Positions 19,691 through 34,825 of a stretch of DNA of 64,000 nucleotides are shown piece after piece. The stretch is from Naematelia aurantialba. Its lineage: Eukaryota; Basidiomycota; Tremellomycetes; Tremellales; Naemateliaceae. The position numbers and the translations under genes were made by a program. The notes under the pieces were generated by a model. The model had not been told where the DNA came from. It ran no database searches and worked only from the letters and a program-made list of their open reading frames with translations. Position 1 is the stretch's first letter. Each line of letters opens with the position of its first letter. Location: positions 1,054,001 to 1,118,000 of the forward strand of contig JAKFAO010000009.1 of assembly GCA_021527695.1 (NCBI GenBank), written 5' to 3'.

Positions 19691-22258
19691 TTAGCGTAAT
19701 GTAACGAGCTCCTCGGCAGAAGTAGGATCTGAGCAACTTGGTCAGCGCCGGTGAACGATATAGTCCCGCGAGGTACTCACGGATAGCAACGCAAGAGTCG
19801 AAGTCCGCCTTGGTAGCACCCATCTTGACCGCCACGCCAACTGCCAATCCATCAGCGGCCGGTCAATCGGGGACGGAAAGTCTCACAGCCCTGGAGCATC
19901 TCGTCGCTGCCCTCGCCGATAATGTGCAGCCCAACTACCTTCTCATCGTCCCCGACGCATACGAGCTTGTAAGCTGTCGGTTGCTTGTGGTCTTCGTCAT
20001 TCATGGCGAAGGACAAGGATCGGAACTAGTGCAAGTTAGCTGCCGATCCGTGGTGTAGACGATCCAGCTCACCGAAGTAGTATAGATCTTGACTTTGTCA
20101 CCAAACTTCTTGCGAGCTTGAGGTTCCGTCAAACCAACGGCGCCTATTGTGGGATGCCTGCCCGACGTCAGCCCAACACCTGCAGTGTGTGAGACTAGAC
20201 TGACGAGAAGACGACACTTGGGATATTCTCATATGACAGCTTATCGTCCTTGAACTTGTCTGGGCCAAAGAGACGGTTGCTCAATCGCCGACCCGCCGCA
20301 ATGGCGACGGGGGTGAGCTCGACTTTGCCAGTGACGTCCCCAATGGAGAAGATGTTAGGCACATTGGTGTTCTGATAGTCGTCGACTTTGACGCGACCTT
20401 TGTCATCGAGCTCGAGGCCAGCTTTGTCAGCGGCGATCTTCTCGGTGTTGGGATGCCGCCCAATTGCCCAGAGAAGGACGTCGGCTTCAATTGGCTTCTC
20501 GAGCGAGTCCACGTGGACCAACAGTCGCCCCGATTCTGTCTTTTCAACTTTCTTGACATGAGACTCTTTGTGGACGTTCAATCCGGTCTTCTCTATTTTG
20601 CATCAGCTTGCAGCATTATCATCCGCGGGAGGGCATACCCATGTAAGGGGTCAGAGTATCCTGGATAAGAGGATCAAACGTGCGCAGCACCCTTTCGTGC
20701 CGAATGACGAGATGCGTCTCCGTTCCCAGGGTATTGAACACTCCCGCAAGCTCGACCGCAATGTATCCGGCGCCGACGACGACGACCGTTTTAGGCTGTT
20801 CTTCGATGTCGAAGAAACCATCCGAGTCGATTCCGTATTTTGCGCCGGGGATTGTCTCCTCGGTTGGTATGGTCGGACGTCCGCCAACGGCGACGATGAT
20901 CTTCTTGGCCCTGACCTTGTATTTCTCTCCATTGAGGCCAGCGATCTCTAGCGTGTTGGCATCGAGGAAAGTTGCAAAGCCCTCGTGGTAATCGACTTTG
21001 TCGTTGACGAGGTTCTTCTCACTGGTACCGTCAGCAGCCGAAGTGGAACATGTCTCGAGGGGGAAGTGAACCATGAAGTGATGATTATATGCGAGCCCTC
21101 AAGAGCTTGGGTACAGGTCAAGAAAACACATTGACTTCCTTCTGTAGGGAATCGGGGTTGAGGCTGTCTCGATAGGGACCGCTCTCGATGGAGGGATACG
21201 TAGACGGACGATGTAGGAGATGGCAGAGATAGTCCGAGAAGACAGTGAATACGCACTAGATACCGTTGAGGCGCTTGATATACGCATCCCGCTTGTGCTT
21301 GAGCATCGTCCAGTCAAACTTGCCCGTCATCTGCTCGGCAACCTGCTCATCCCCAAAGCCGTAAAATACGGCCTTTCGAATGGTCTCGGCGATATCGGCG
21401 GTGTACCTACTAGTGTCAGCTCCTGCCGGGCCCTTCATGAGAGAGGAGAGTCTGATGCCGTTTGAGGGAGCGGGATGGGCAGGAGCTAGGAAGGAGAGGA
21501 CGTACCACATGATTTCTGCGGAAGAGAAAGAGAAAGAGCACATCAGCATCAAGGTGGAGATATATTATGGGCTAGTGCGCGCGGACAGACGCCGGCGCTC
21601 AAGGTCGCAGGCTTACTCACTCTTCGGCACGCATCTACGAGGCGTCAGCATGATTGATAACGACGAGTGAACCTACCCGACATTGACGCATGTGCCTCCG
21701 AGGCGATACGTAGCCTCGACCAGCCCGACCTTGGCTCCATACTGGCTCGCCCGTCGCTGAGCGCATCAGCCTCTGGAGAGTCCCAAGCATCTCTACAGTA
21801 TAGCGCTGACACCACTTACAGCTGAAGCGAGCCCCCCACTTCCTCCTCCAATGACGAACAGGTCGCTGTCGAGGTATCAGCTTTCTACTCGCAATCCTCC
21901 CGCTTCCACTCCGTCCAGCCTGCCTCATGACCAATTTCCCAGCGCCGTTTACCAGCGCCCTTTCACCTCTTTCCCCTCCGCCTTCCCTCCCTCTTCCTGG
22001 CTGCGCGGTAGAGAGCCCTCTCACTTCCCTTTCGCCCTGCCTCTGTACTTCTCATCATCTGTTCTCCTCTTCCTTTTCTTCTTATCCTCCCTTCTCTTCC
22101 CATCGGATTTTCCTCTCCTCTCCTTCCCTCGCAAAACAGAAGCCACACGAGTACGCCCAGCAAAGAGGAGCCAAGCAACAACTATCCGTACACGCAACAC
22201 ACAACGACACTCACTACTCCCCCACCTCCTCGGCTTGGTGCTTATCAAGCGGAGGCAT
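19691..22258 (-). CDS. GLR1: Glutathione reductase
   Basis: NADPH-dependent flavoenzyme reducing GSSG to GSH, active in cytosol and mitochondria. The cytosolic ATG is at 22258 (MPPLDKHQAEEV). Small exons join to YDLFVIGGGSGGLASA (FAD-binding GxGxxG), then the redox-active disulfide CVNVGCVPKKIMWY, the NADPH-binding VVVVGAGYIAVELA (about 20800), the ARGRHPNT-type segment LLWAIGRHPNTEKI, NIFSIGDVTGKVELTPVAIAAGR, and a C-terminus [21 protein letters not shown] with the His-Pro of the active-site base. The last intron has donor GTGAGT and ends in CAG before the final exon; the stop is at 19691. At least eight introns of about 45-80 nt are present. Upstream of 22258 the frame stays open with an Arg/Ser-rich, acid-poor stretch (RAFSSSTVVK just before the Met), which looks like a mitochondrial targeting peptide, so an upstream start is likely for a second isoform. 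Confidence 0.92.
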
Positions 22259-22926
22259 CTTGACTACTGTGCTTGACGAGAATGCGCGCTTTGCAGTACT
22301 GCTTGAGCTCGAAGTGTGTTGGCTGGCACCGACGAGAGGCCGGCTAAGTGCGAGCGGTACGGTAGATCGAAGAGGAGAAGCGAGTGCCTGTCGTTGTCGG
22401 TGAAACTGCCGTGTTTGCCTAGCCGCTAGCTGGGGTTGCAGTCGTACCTGGGTCTGTCCTGATAGCTGGGGATGTGGCTGAGGATGTAGCAGCGGTAGAT
22501 GCAAGTGTGGAGGCAGCCTTGGCGTCGATGTACGCTTGAGCGCGAAGAGCGGGCTCGTGAGAGGCGGCACTTTGGTCAGCTGTCGACCTCTTTCCGTCTC
22601 GGAACAGAGGTGATATATACGAGTAAAAGACAAGAGAGAGACAGGATGAGTAATGCTATGTATTCGAAACAAGGCGAAATCTCCGAAATCTGCCCATCCG
22701 GCATTTGACATGTTGCGCCGTTTGTCACCACCTCTCCACCTCTCCACCCATGTCTCTTGGAATTTTACGTCTGTTAGAATGCCTGGCCGTCTCTTGGAGT
22801 CTCGCCGTCTGCGTCGTGACATCTACATCTCGTACGGGTAATGACCGTGCTCGTAAACATCTTATACCAAAACGTCGCTCGCTCGTCGCAGTCGTAACTC
22901 CACCCCGTCACTGCTCCTCTCACACA

Positions 22927-22990
22927 CTCACGACTGACCCGCTCACGACTGACCCGCTCACGACTGACCCGCTCACGACTGACCCATTCA
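22927..22990. repeat. 15-bp tandem repeat, about four units
   Basis: Unit CTCACGACTGACCCG repeats about four times in the intergenic DNA between glutathione reductase and the kinase 3' end. Confidence 0.8.
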
Positions 22991-23193
22991 CGTACTCACC
23001 CGCTCATGTACCGATCTCGCTCCCACTTCTCACTTCCACTACACTTAAAAGTCCCCGCTCTCGAAAGTCCACCAAGACGCTCAAAGAACATCTCCCCGCT
23101 CCTCGCTCTTCACGCCATGCTCTCCAATATCACAGTGCTCCCACTACCCACATTCCCGTCCCCGCACTCATCCACACCTCCACCCGTGTCTGG

Positions 23194-26643
<3,450 letters not shown>

Positions 26644-27902
26644 CTTTGAGCTGCCTTCGAGATATCGACGGAGACTGAAATCTGACTGGAACCTGGTATC
26701 TGTAGTGCCCGTGGGTACCTCTATGAATCCAAGTGATAGCGATCTGCGAGGTTCGGTAGAGTACTCGCTTTGGGGACAGGGATCAGTGCGCACTTTATGA
26801 GGGTTGGAATGCCAGGGGACAGGCGGGACGCCGGGGTCGACGGTCGCCTTTTCGGCTCACACTCGACTCCTTCCTATCTCGCCTTTGCACTCACTGCGCG
26901 CCTTCGCAGTCCTTTCTAGCGTTATCGGAGCGAAGATGCGATTATCGGTGGCTACGACCGAGCCAGCAGAGCGCTGGGGCGACAGGCGCGTGGTGGAGAA
27001 CGGGCAGTGGCACTCGCTACCAAGGACAAGGACACTGAAGACGGGCGCGGAGAAGGCTGGATGGCGTGATGTGCTGGTCCTTGGCTGAGCCGTCCCGAGC
27101 AAGAGATATGACGCGCGTTCTGCCGGACAGACAATGGATGGGACGCAGTCCCCGAAACGCGCGCTCGCGCTGCTGTCCACTCGACTACCGATCACCGAGT
27201 GGGAGAGACGAGTCGAGATCAGAACGTAAAGGGAGTGCGAGCGCTGGTGTGATGCCAAGGTAGAGGTCAGTAGTGGGGATGATGGGAGCTGTCAAGTTTG
27301 GCTGGCTGGTGAGGGCGGGCAGGCAGGCGGGCGTCGGGAGCAGAAGACGCTCGGGCCGCGCACCCCCTTCCTTTGACGTTGCCGTGGCCCCGAACAGCGC
27401 TCTCTCGACTGCAGCAGACGACGACGTGTGACTTGTAGACGACCTTTTGCACGCTTAATGTCAACGGTCGTATGATGGCCACACGGCAGCGTGTGTGGCA
27501 GTGGATAGTGCCGAGGAGCAAGGATGTGTTGGACGACTGTTTCATTGTGGACCAGAGTGACGATTCGGTGACGAGGGGACGAGTGAATTCTGACCAAACG
27601 ACAAAACTAGCCCTCTCCCTTTCCCTGTGCGCACATTTGCCGCATCCTCTTGCCACGCATCCCGGCCCTTGGATGGCGCCAGAGACACAGGGAATCCCAC
27701 CCGTATCTTGTCTGCCAGTCGTCTAGCCGTCGCAGCTCTGGACTCTGGTCATTGTCTAATGTATATTATAACCTGCGCTGCCTGAAACAACGCAACAACG
27801 CTGAAACGACTAAACCCAAATGCGCTGTTGCGTAGTCACGTGACCCGCTGTGTCTGCCTCTACTCTTGCGGCCAGTCACCAGCATCGTGCAACTCGAGCA
27901 GC
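26644..27902. other. Divergent intergenic region with CACGTG palindrome
   Basis: About 1.26 kb between the kinase and HEAT-like gene starts. No convincing gene. It contains GTCACGTGAC at about 27835-27844, 60 bp before the plus-strand ATG, a likely bHLH (Cbf1-type E-box) site. Confidence 0.5.
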
Positions 27903-30344
27903 ATGAACGATGTAGACACGATCGTGCAGTCGCTGCACGAGGCTCTGATCGTCAAAGGTGGGTCCCAGCTTCTCTGCTGCTGGCTCTTATTTGGGCCGCT
28001 TGACTAATTTTCGTCGTAGAGCAAGATGAATCGACTCTGACAGAGCTGATCTCGCAATACCTGCAGTCATCCAACCCTACCGTCAACATAGCTGGGGTGG
28101 ACGCGCTTTGCGATGTCCTGCGAGATGCGACCGCAGCCCAAAGGGTAACACTGTCCCCCCATGATCCAGCCGACTAGCATCACCCAATCGCTGACTGGCC
28201 GAAGAAACTCCTCTTGGAGGAAACATCACTCACTTTCATACCCCTGATTCTCCCGCTACTTTCCTCCAGCTCAGCGAGCGTCAGCGCAATTCTCACGGAC
28301 ATCGCGAGCACTGCAAGGCCTAGGGAAGTGGTGTTGGCTCTGAACGAGGCGTTGCAAAGTATCGATGACCGCGCCGAGGGGTTCGTAGTGAGCGATGATG
28401 AGGATGGGCTGTCAGACGAGGACGAAGGTGTGGATTATGCGGCGTTGATCGACGAATGCCTGATGGTCCTGGAATGCTACACCATCGGTACGTACATTAT
28501 TTCCCACTTCCATCCCGCAACATGTCAAGTATCAGGGCAGCTCACCGCCGGGAAGCCATTCCAAGACTGCCAAACGCCAAGTCCACTCCGACGCTTCTTT
28601 CTCTTGAATCGGCTGTATCCCTGACTATCCCCCTTCTCGCCCATCACCAGACTGCATCGACAGCTCGGGCCACTCTTTCATCCCTTTGTCGCCTAGTCGC
28701 GACTTCCTGGGACTGGGTCCAGACCACGTCCGATACCGGTGGAGAGCAGCGGGTACGGGGAAATTCTCATATCTCACGTCAACGGGGCTTGCACTGATAG
28801 GTCCAGGCCATCCTGACAAATCTCCTGTCCATCAGCATCGCGCTTCTAGGTGACCGGGTCGACGCTCGGCTCGCGGAGCGATTCTTCGCTATCCAGTATC
28901 CCAGGTTCGCGTTGACTCGTCCTCGTCCAAACGCACTAGAAGGAGAGGAGGGTGAGGGTCAAGCTGCACTGGGCCAAGCTAGGGTGTGTATCGATGACAC
29001 TCCCTTCGTCCCGGACACTGATAAGAGCAGCACACGGCGGAGACTCTCGGTATTTACCAAGCCGACCTCCTCAAAGACCTAACAAATCCTGCCTCGATCT
29101 CCCCTTACCCCCCCATGGCTGCGCTCATCCTGCTCGCCTCGACCGGACTTGAGTCGTATCCCCCGAATCTCTTGAACGACTCGACTCCCGTCCTCTCAGC
29201 GGCAATATCGAGTTCGGCCGTCGACGCGGGTCTCACATGGCTGTGGATGCTTGTCGAGGCGAGATGCACAGTTACGCTCGACAACGCCGAGACGTTACTC
29301 GAGGTCAGCGTGATTATTCCACGGTGTCGTCCGGTCTTCTAGAGCTGACAAGTTCACGTAGCTGTTGGTTCCCCTCGCCGCATTCTCGCCGCGTCCGTTG
29401 TCGAGGTTATCCACATTCAAGCTCATTGCGGCGCTCATAGGCATTGTCCCCTCGCCAGATGACCAGATCACCCTCTTCAAGCGGGTATGTGCTCCCGATG
29501 ATTTGACCTCGGTGGTGGCCAGCCCGAACCGTGCTGATGCGGCTGTAGTTGCTAGAACCGGAAAATCGCTTTCAAGGTATACGCGTGCAGGCTGTGACCC
29601 TGCTCGCAGAGTTCATCTCGTCGGTGCGTCTTCTATGTCCTGCCCGCCGCCCATCTTCATCTTCACCAAGCCTCCGACCTCACCCTGTTCATTTCGATCG
29701 TCTTGCTTCATTCGTATAGCTGGCGGAACGGACGCGGTTTTCCTAGATGATTTTCTCTCAATGTGTTTCTCTAGATGCTCTCTCTACATAAGCTCTCTAG
29801 ATGTGCTCTCTAAATGTTTTCTCTACATCATCTCTGTAGATGATCTCTAGTGCAGTCTCCACTTCGTTTCCATCTACGCTCCGTGCTCTGGACTGACACC
29901 GCTCAGCCAACAACCGCGCTCCTCGTCCCCTCGCTAACGTCGACCCTCTCTCCTCTCCTCTTCGCCCTCCCCGCTCCGCCCGAGTTCCAATATCACCTCG
30001 ACACCAACCGCGGCTCGCCCGAACCGTCCGCGATACTGGGAAGCATGTACCCCGCTTGGTTCACGGCCTGCGCGCACACACTGTACGTGTGGGCCAAGGT
30101 CGACCGGGCGAACGCCTCGGGCATCCGAGACGAGGCGCTGCGCCGCCGTATCCCCCAAGAGTGGCTGGATCCGCAGCACCGGCTGATCAGCGCGGCTCAA
30201 AGGGCTTTGGACGGGTCTTTGCCTCCAAGTCCTGAGGACGGGGATTTCCCTTCAAGGGCTGAGGACGGGGATTTCCAGAGTCGGTTCGTGCTGGAACGAT
30301 GGAACGATGCCCTACACCGAGCCAAAGCGGCCCTAGCCTCGTAG
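27903..30344 (+). CDS. HEAT-like helical protein, possibly Ybp/Alf4/glomulin family
   Basis: Start MNDVDTIVQSLHEALIVK at 27903, then exons with GT-AG introns giving EQDESTLTELISQYLQ, KLLLEETSLTFIPLILPLL, an acidic loop (VVSDDEDGLSDEDEGVDYAALIDECL), VQAILTNLLSISIALLGDR, PYPPMAALILLASTG, LLVPLAAFSPRPLSRLSTF, and a final exon from 29907 (PTTALLVPSLTSTLSPLLF) to the stop at 30344. The whole protein is alpha-helical with Leu-rich repeats of HEAT/ARM character. The arrangement resembles the fungal Ybp1/Ybp2-glomulin group (oxidative-stress or kinetochore function in yeast), but I recognise it only by general pattern. The intron at 29624-29906 is 283 nt, far longer than its neighbours. Confidence 0.55.
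29735..29850 (+). repeat. Degenerate TCTCTAGATG-type repeat in an intron
   Basis: Roughly 14-bp units of the form (T/C)TCTCTAGATG and TCTCTACAT are repeated about seven times inside the 283-nt intron of the HEAT-like gene. Confidence 0.6.
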
Positions 30345-30479
30345 TCCTCTCGACCACAGACCCGTCATAGTTGATGAAATACCCAGCATGTATTGTATAT
30401 CGTCAAGCCCGCGCAAGGACGCTAGCACAAGAATACATGTCTGCCTCGAGATATACACCAACGGCTCCGCAGGCTCAGA

Positions 30480-33400
30480 CTAGACATACAGCGCCAACGT
30501 CATCGAGTTGACGGCCAGATAGTTCTACGTCCACGTCAGCAGGGCAACAACGCACAGCGCGATCAACTCACTCCTTCCGTCATCCACTTCTCATCCTGTG
30601 AACCATCAGTCTGCCTGTTCGTCATACTGCCGAACAACTCACCACCAAGAACTGGAGAGGCATCTGCACCAAGTGTCCCTTCACTTTCACCAGCTCGTCC
30701 TTGACCTGCTTCAGGCTCATCGTCTTGTCTGCAACATGACCCGTCTGGCTGTCAGCGCCAACATCCAACGTTACTCACAGATATGCCCGCATTGGGCTTG
30801 AGATACGCCACGTAGTCTTTCCAAGTCCTGATATGGTCGTTGGGGACTGGCCTGAAGATCTTCTCGAACACTTCGGTGTTGGTGCGCGCTGTTTCAAACC
30901 AAAGTTGTTGGAAACCTTCAGATAGGACGTCCTGGACGGCATGGTCCTCCTCGGAATCCCAATCATACACATGAGGCACACCTGCGGGACGCATGGCGGG
31001 TGTCGGCTGCGTTTCGCGGTCGAAGGCGGGTTGAGGCGCAATCAAGCCGAGGTGTTCTGGAGCCCATCAGTAGAGATCCACGGGGATTGAAGCCTATTCA
31101 CCTCGCATAAGGGATCTCCGCCATGTAGTAGCTAATCGACTGGCCATATACTTCTTTCCGTCCATGACGGACTCGACCATGTCGTCATCCTCTGTTCTGT
31201 GTTAGCACCGAAGTGTTTCACAGATCTTACCTATTACGACCGCAATCTCAGAATCATGATCGCCTCTTTGGCTCCGGTCATTCAGATTCGCACTGCCGCA
31301 GATGACACGCCGATCATCAACTATCATAATCTTGCTATGAATATAGCACAGCTAGAACCTGTGTCAGTATTGACTAGCGGGCGTAGCTGGAACACACCTC
31401 CGACACGAAACAGGACAGCTCTTCCTGTTCCGTCCCATCCCACTCTTCGTCCAAGAGCGATGTCTTGTCGAGTAGAGCATGCTGGCCGACTGAACACCAT
31501 GTCAGCTGTACATTGCACTAACAGGAGAACCCGGGCTGACCAGTGTCTGATCTGCAACCATTTCAGCTAAGGACGGGGAATTGTTGTCTGAGTTGCTCAC
31601 ATATGCTTGTCGTCCCGCTGTGCGGCCTCCTCAAACTTTTTGATGATCTGCTTGGCTTCATCTATCGTCTTCGGTAGTGGGACCGCCCTCTCGACCGTAT
31701 CCTTCTTGCCGATTTCGTCGACACTCGTGCTCTGGTCGTGCGGTTTCTCGATATTCACAACCTCGTCTTTGCCGCCCTTGACGTCATCGGAACCAACGTA
31801 GACCTTGGCCAAGGCGATTTGAGCTTCGTGAAACGAGACACCGGACTGAGACTAGTAAGTTGGGAAATCAGGTCGCAAGCCAGTTATCCCACCCGTTTTT
31901 CCATATCCCGGATCAGACCCCACGGCGTGTTTATACGATCATAGCTGCGTAGATTCCAGAAGGAAATATATTGAGTACTGGGAACAGACCATGAGCTTTA
32001 CTTGCTGGGGTGCTGAGTACTACTGACGGATCAAAGCCAGCTGCTCGAACGGTTTCAAAGATGGAAGAACCGCCACGACTGATCGTGCGGTACTGAGCCT
32101 CCATGATTGCCTTCAAACCGGACTGGCTTTGGATGTCGCCAGGCTGATATCATCAACAAAAGTAGTTTGCTGGGGACATATACTCACGAAAGCACTGCAG
32201 ATCGTTAGCGCTTTGCGGTCAGCAGCATAGAATACTCACGGAACGGCTGGAACAATGACCACAATTTTGAAATTGCGCCCTTCTCGCGCAGCCGAGATGA
32301 TCCTCTCGGCCAACGCGCGACCTTGCGGTATCGGTCTGAGCTGACAATCCATACGGCTGTTTCAACTTACCTATCAAATTCACCACCGGGCCACCCTCCT
32401 CGACCGCAGAGATACTAGCAGAATGAGCTGGTGTTCATCCCTTCTTACTGCTCAAGGAGCTTACACTGACCCATGAGCCTTACGTTGGGTATACTATGAA
32501 ACTACTCACAGAACTGGTTTTCAATATAAATGCAATGATTCGATTCGCGGATGAGTGAGATGTAAGCCTCTGAGCAGTATCAGCTCGATCCACTCTCCAT
32601 TCTTCATTGCTTACGCTGGATGCTGTCTTCGAGTAGTATGCCGTGGCTCCAGTCCGCAGCCGAGCGCAGAACCTAAATTGTGACGTTCAGGAAGTGAGAG
32701 ATCAGGAGGCCATCATTGCTTACTTGGACTCTGCAAGTGCCGCTAGGAACTGTCTCCATTGCTCGAGGCGCTTCACTGGGCGGAAAGTGGTACGGATGCG
32801 CGAAATGCCGACCAAGCTGTTGATATGGAAGTCAGATGAGCTATATGTGAAGAGAGCAGCAGGAGCAGGACACGGACCTTTTGCCACTCGGCAAGATGAG
32901 GGTGTTCCTTGCGGAACTCGTTGTCCTTGAATCTCTTCTTCTCCTCCTTCGCAGCAGCAACGGTGTCCCAAGCTGCTCCGATCAGTCATGCTCATTTATG
33001 CCTCCTTTGCAGACTTACGGGTAGGCAAGGCAAGCCATTCCATGCGGTGATCGTGCTTGTACCTGGGAGCAACGTCAGCAACTTTCCTAGCATAATCATA
33101 TGCGGTCCTACTTGATGTTCTTGACGAAGTTCCATCTCTCACAGAAATGCTGAGCTAAGTCGACGACTGAAGGACCGACGAGAGTCAGAGAGGTGTCGTG
33201 CCAAGCTACGCCCAGTTCAGCACGCTTGCCAGCATGCACCGTGATACGGACGCATTCTTGGGGCATCTTGGATTGCAAGAGCATTCGAGGTGTATTTCAC
33301 GACATTCTGCGCCCGCGTAAGTGGGTGTTTGTCTGACAGACTCGTCCACCCACCTGGAAATCCATGATACGGTTGTTGTTGTAATCTGGGCACATGAGCC

Positions 33401-34429
33401 GTTTATCTCGTCTTATCGAATCCACCCACCCTGTCCTGGCCACAAGCTCTTGAAGAATTCCGTAGGGTGGACATCTGCGAGGGGGTGGTCTTGCGTGTCC
33501 CATCTACCGTAACAAGCGTCAAGCCCACCCATGGCAGCAATTCTGTTGTCGACAATGCAGAGTTTCTCATGGTGACTAAAGTAGTACACCAGTTCACCTG
33601 CAATGGATCAATCGGCGACGAAGAGTGGCTAGAAATGTACGGACCCCCAGAATGATCGGGATGGCGCATACACGCTATGTTCTCGTGGAGATCCTCCAAT
33701 GCATGCTGAAATATGAGCAACCGAACCGGGCAGAAACTCACCTTGGTGTGCTTTGAAGCGAGACTCATTGTGACGTCGACCTTGTGAGTATAAGCTGACC
33801 AGTCGTCTGTGCAGAAGAAAACTCACCTCTTTGTACACCATGACATACACTCGCACCCCTTGCTCGGCCTTCTTCTTCAGCAGGCGATCGAGCCTCCACT
33901 CTGGGAACAGAGCTGCCGGTCGGCGGAGCTAACTGCCTTGAGCTCTACCGCCTGTGTATGCTTGGGATAGCTGACCTGTAGCTCCGGTGAAAGCCACCAA
34001 TCCAATATCATGATACTCTCCGATAGATGAGCTCTCTCTCTGTGGTGTCCCTCGCTCCTTACTTACTTCCTTGGCACTGTCGAGGATTTCCGAAAATGCC
34101 CAGAAATAGTCTACCGGGATCAGCGTGACAGCAGATACATTTGCAGAACGCTTACCGTGCCCGTCTATGTGCCATTTTGCAATATTGCCTTCTCGTTCTC
34201 CCGCAAAGCTCCGGAAGCGATGCACGTTCCTGATAGCTTCCATCTTGGCATCCACCGCCTTCTCCCATTCTTCATCATGTCTGTGATTGGGGTTGAGTGT
34301 GGTGCTGACAGCAGTGCCGAGCCTTGACAAGTCCGAGGCAAGGTGGTCCACTTTCGAGCGCAACTTGGAGAATGGATGCGAGGTAGGATTCGGAGCGTGT
34401 CTGCCGCTGTCGGCGGCGGGGTGAGCCAT
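30480..34429 (-). CDS. Phospholipase D
   Basis: Hydrolyses phosphatidylcholine to phosphatidic acid at membranes. The start ATG at 34429 ([18 protein letters not shown]) precedes a helical N-terminal part. [19 protein letters not shown] and [19 protein letters not shown] lead to the first HKD motif [10 protein letters not shown] (about 33585-33560) with [17 protein letters not shown]. The second HKD is [20 protein letters not shown] (about 31350-31290) with [15 protein letters not shown]. The C-terminus is [14 protein letters not shown], stop at 30480. More than a dozen short introns split it. No PX or PH domain was seen, so it differs from yeast Spo14-type enzymes and is closer to the shorter fungal PLDs. 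Confidence 0.88.
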
Positions 34430-34825
34430 GACGGATAGACAGAGTGAGCGCCCTGGCTGTGACCGTTCCAGAGATACACAAGACGCTGAACTGCTCGATA
34501 CGTGTTCAGTGAGCGATGCTTCCTCAGATATCAGTGGATGTTGTGGTGAGACAAGAGAGAGAGAGAGAAGGAACAAAGACTAGAGGACGGACAGAAAGAA
34601 AGGGGTGCACTGCGTCACAGACGGGGAGCCCCACATCACGTTGCTCCCGCTCGTTACGTAAAGTAAACATTTTGCCAGACGCGCTTATTATCCTTTTTGA
34701 CAACGCGTCTGATTTTTTGCTAATCTTTGGGCTCGGAATCCTCCATTTGGTCGTACAAAGCCTCAGTCGCACAAACGACTCACGGTGACTGTGGCTGGAT
34801 CTTGCAGAGACCATCAGATGAGGTG

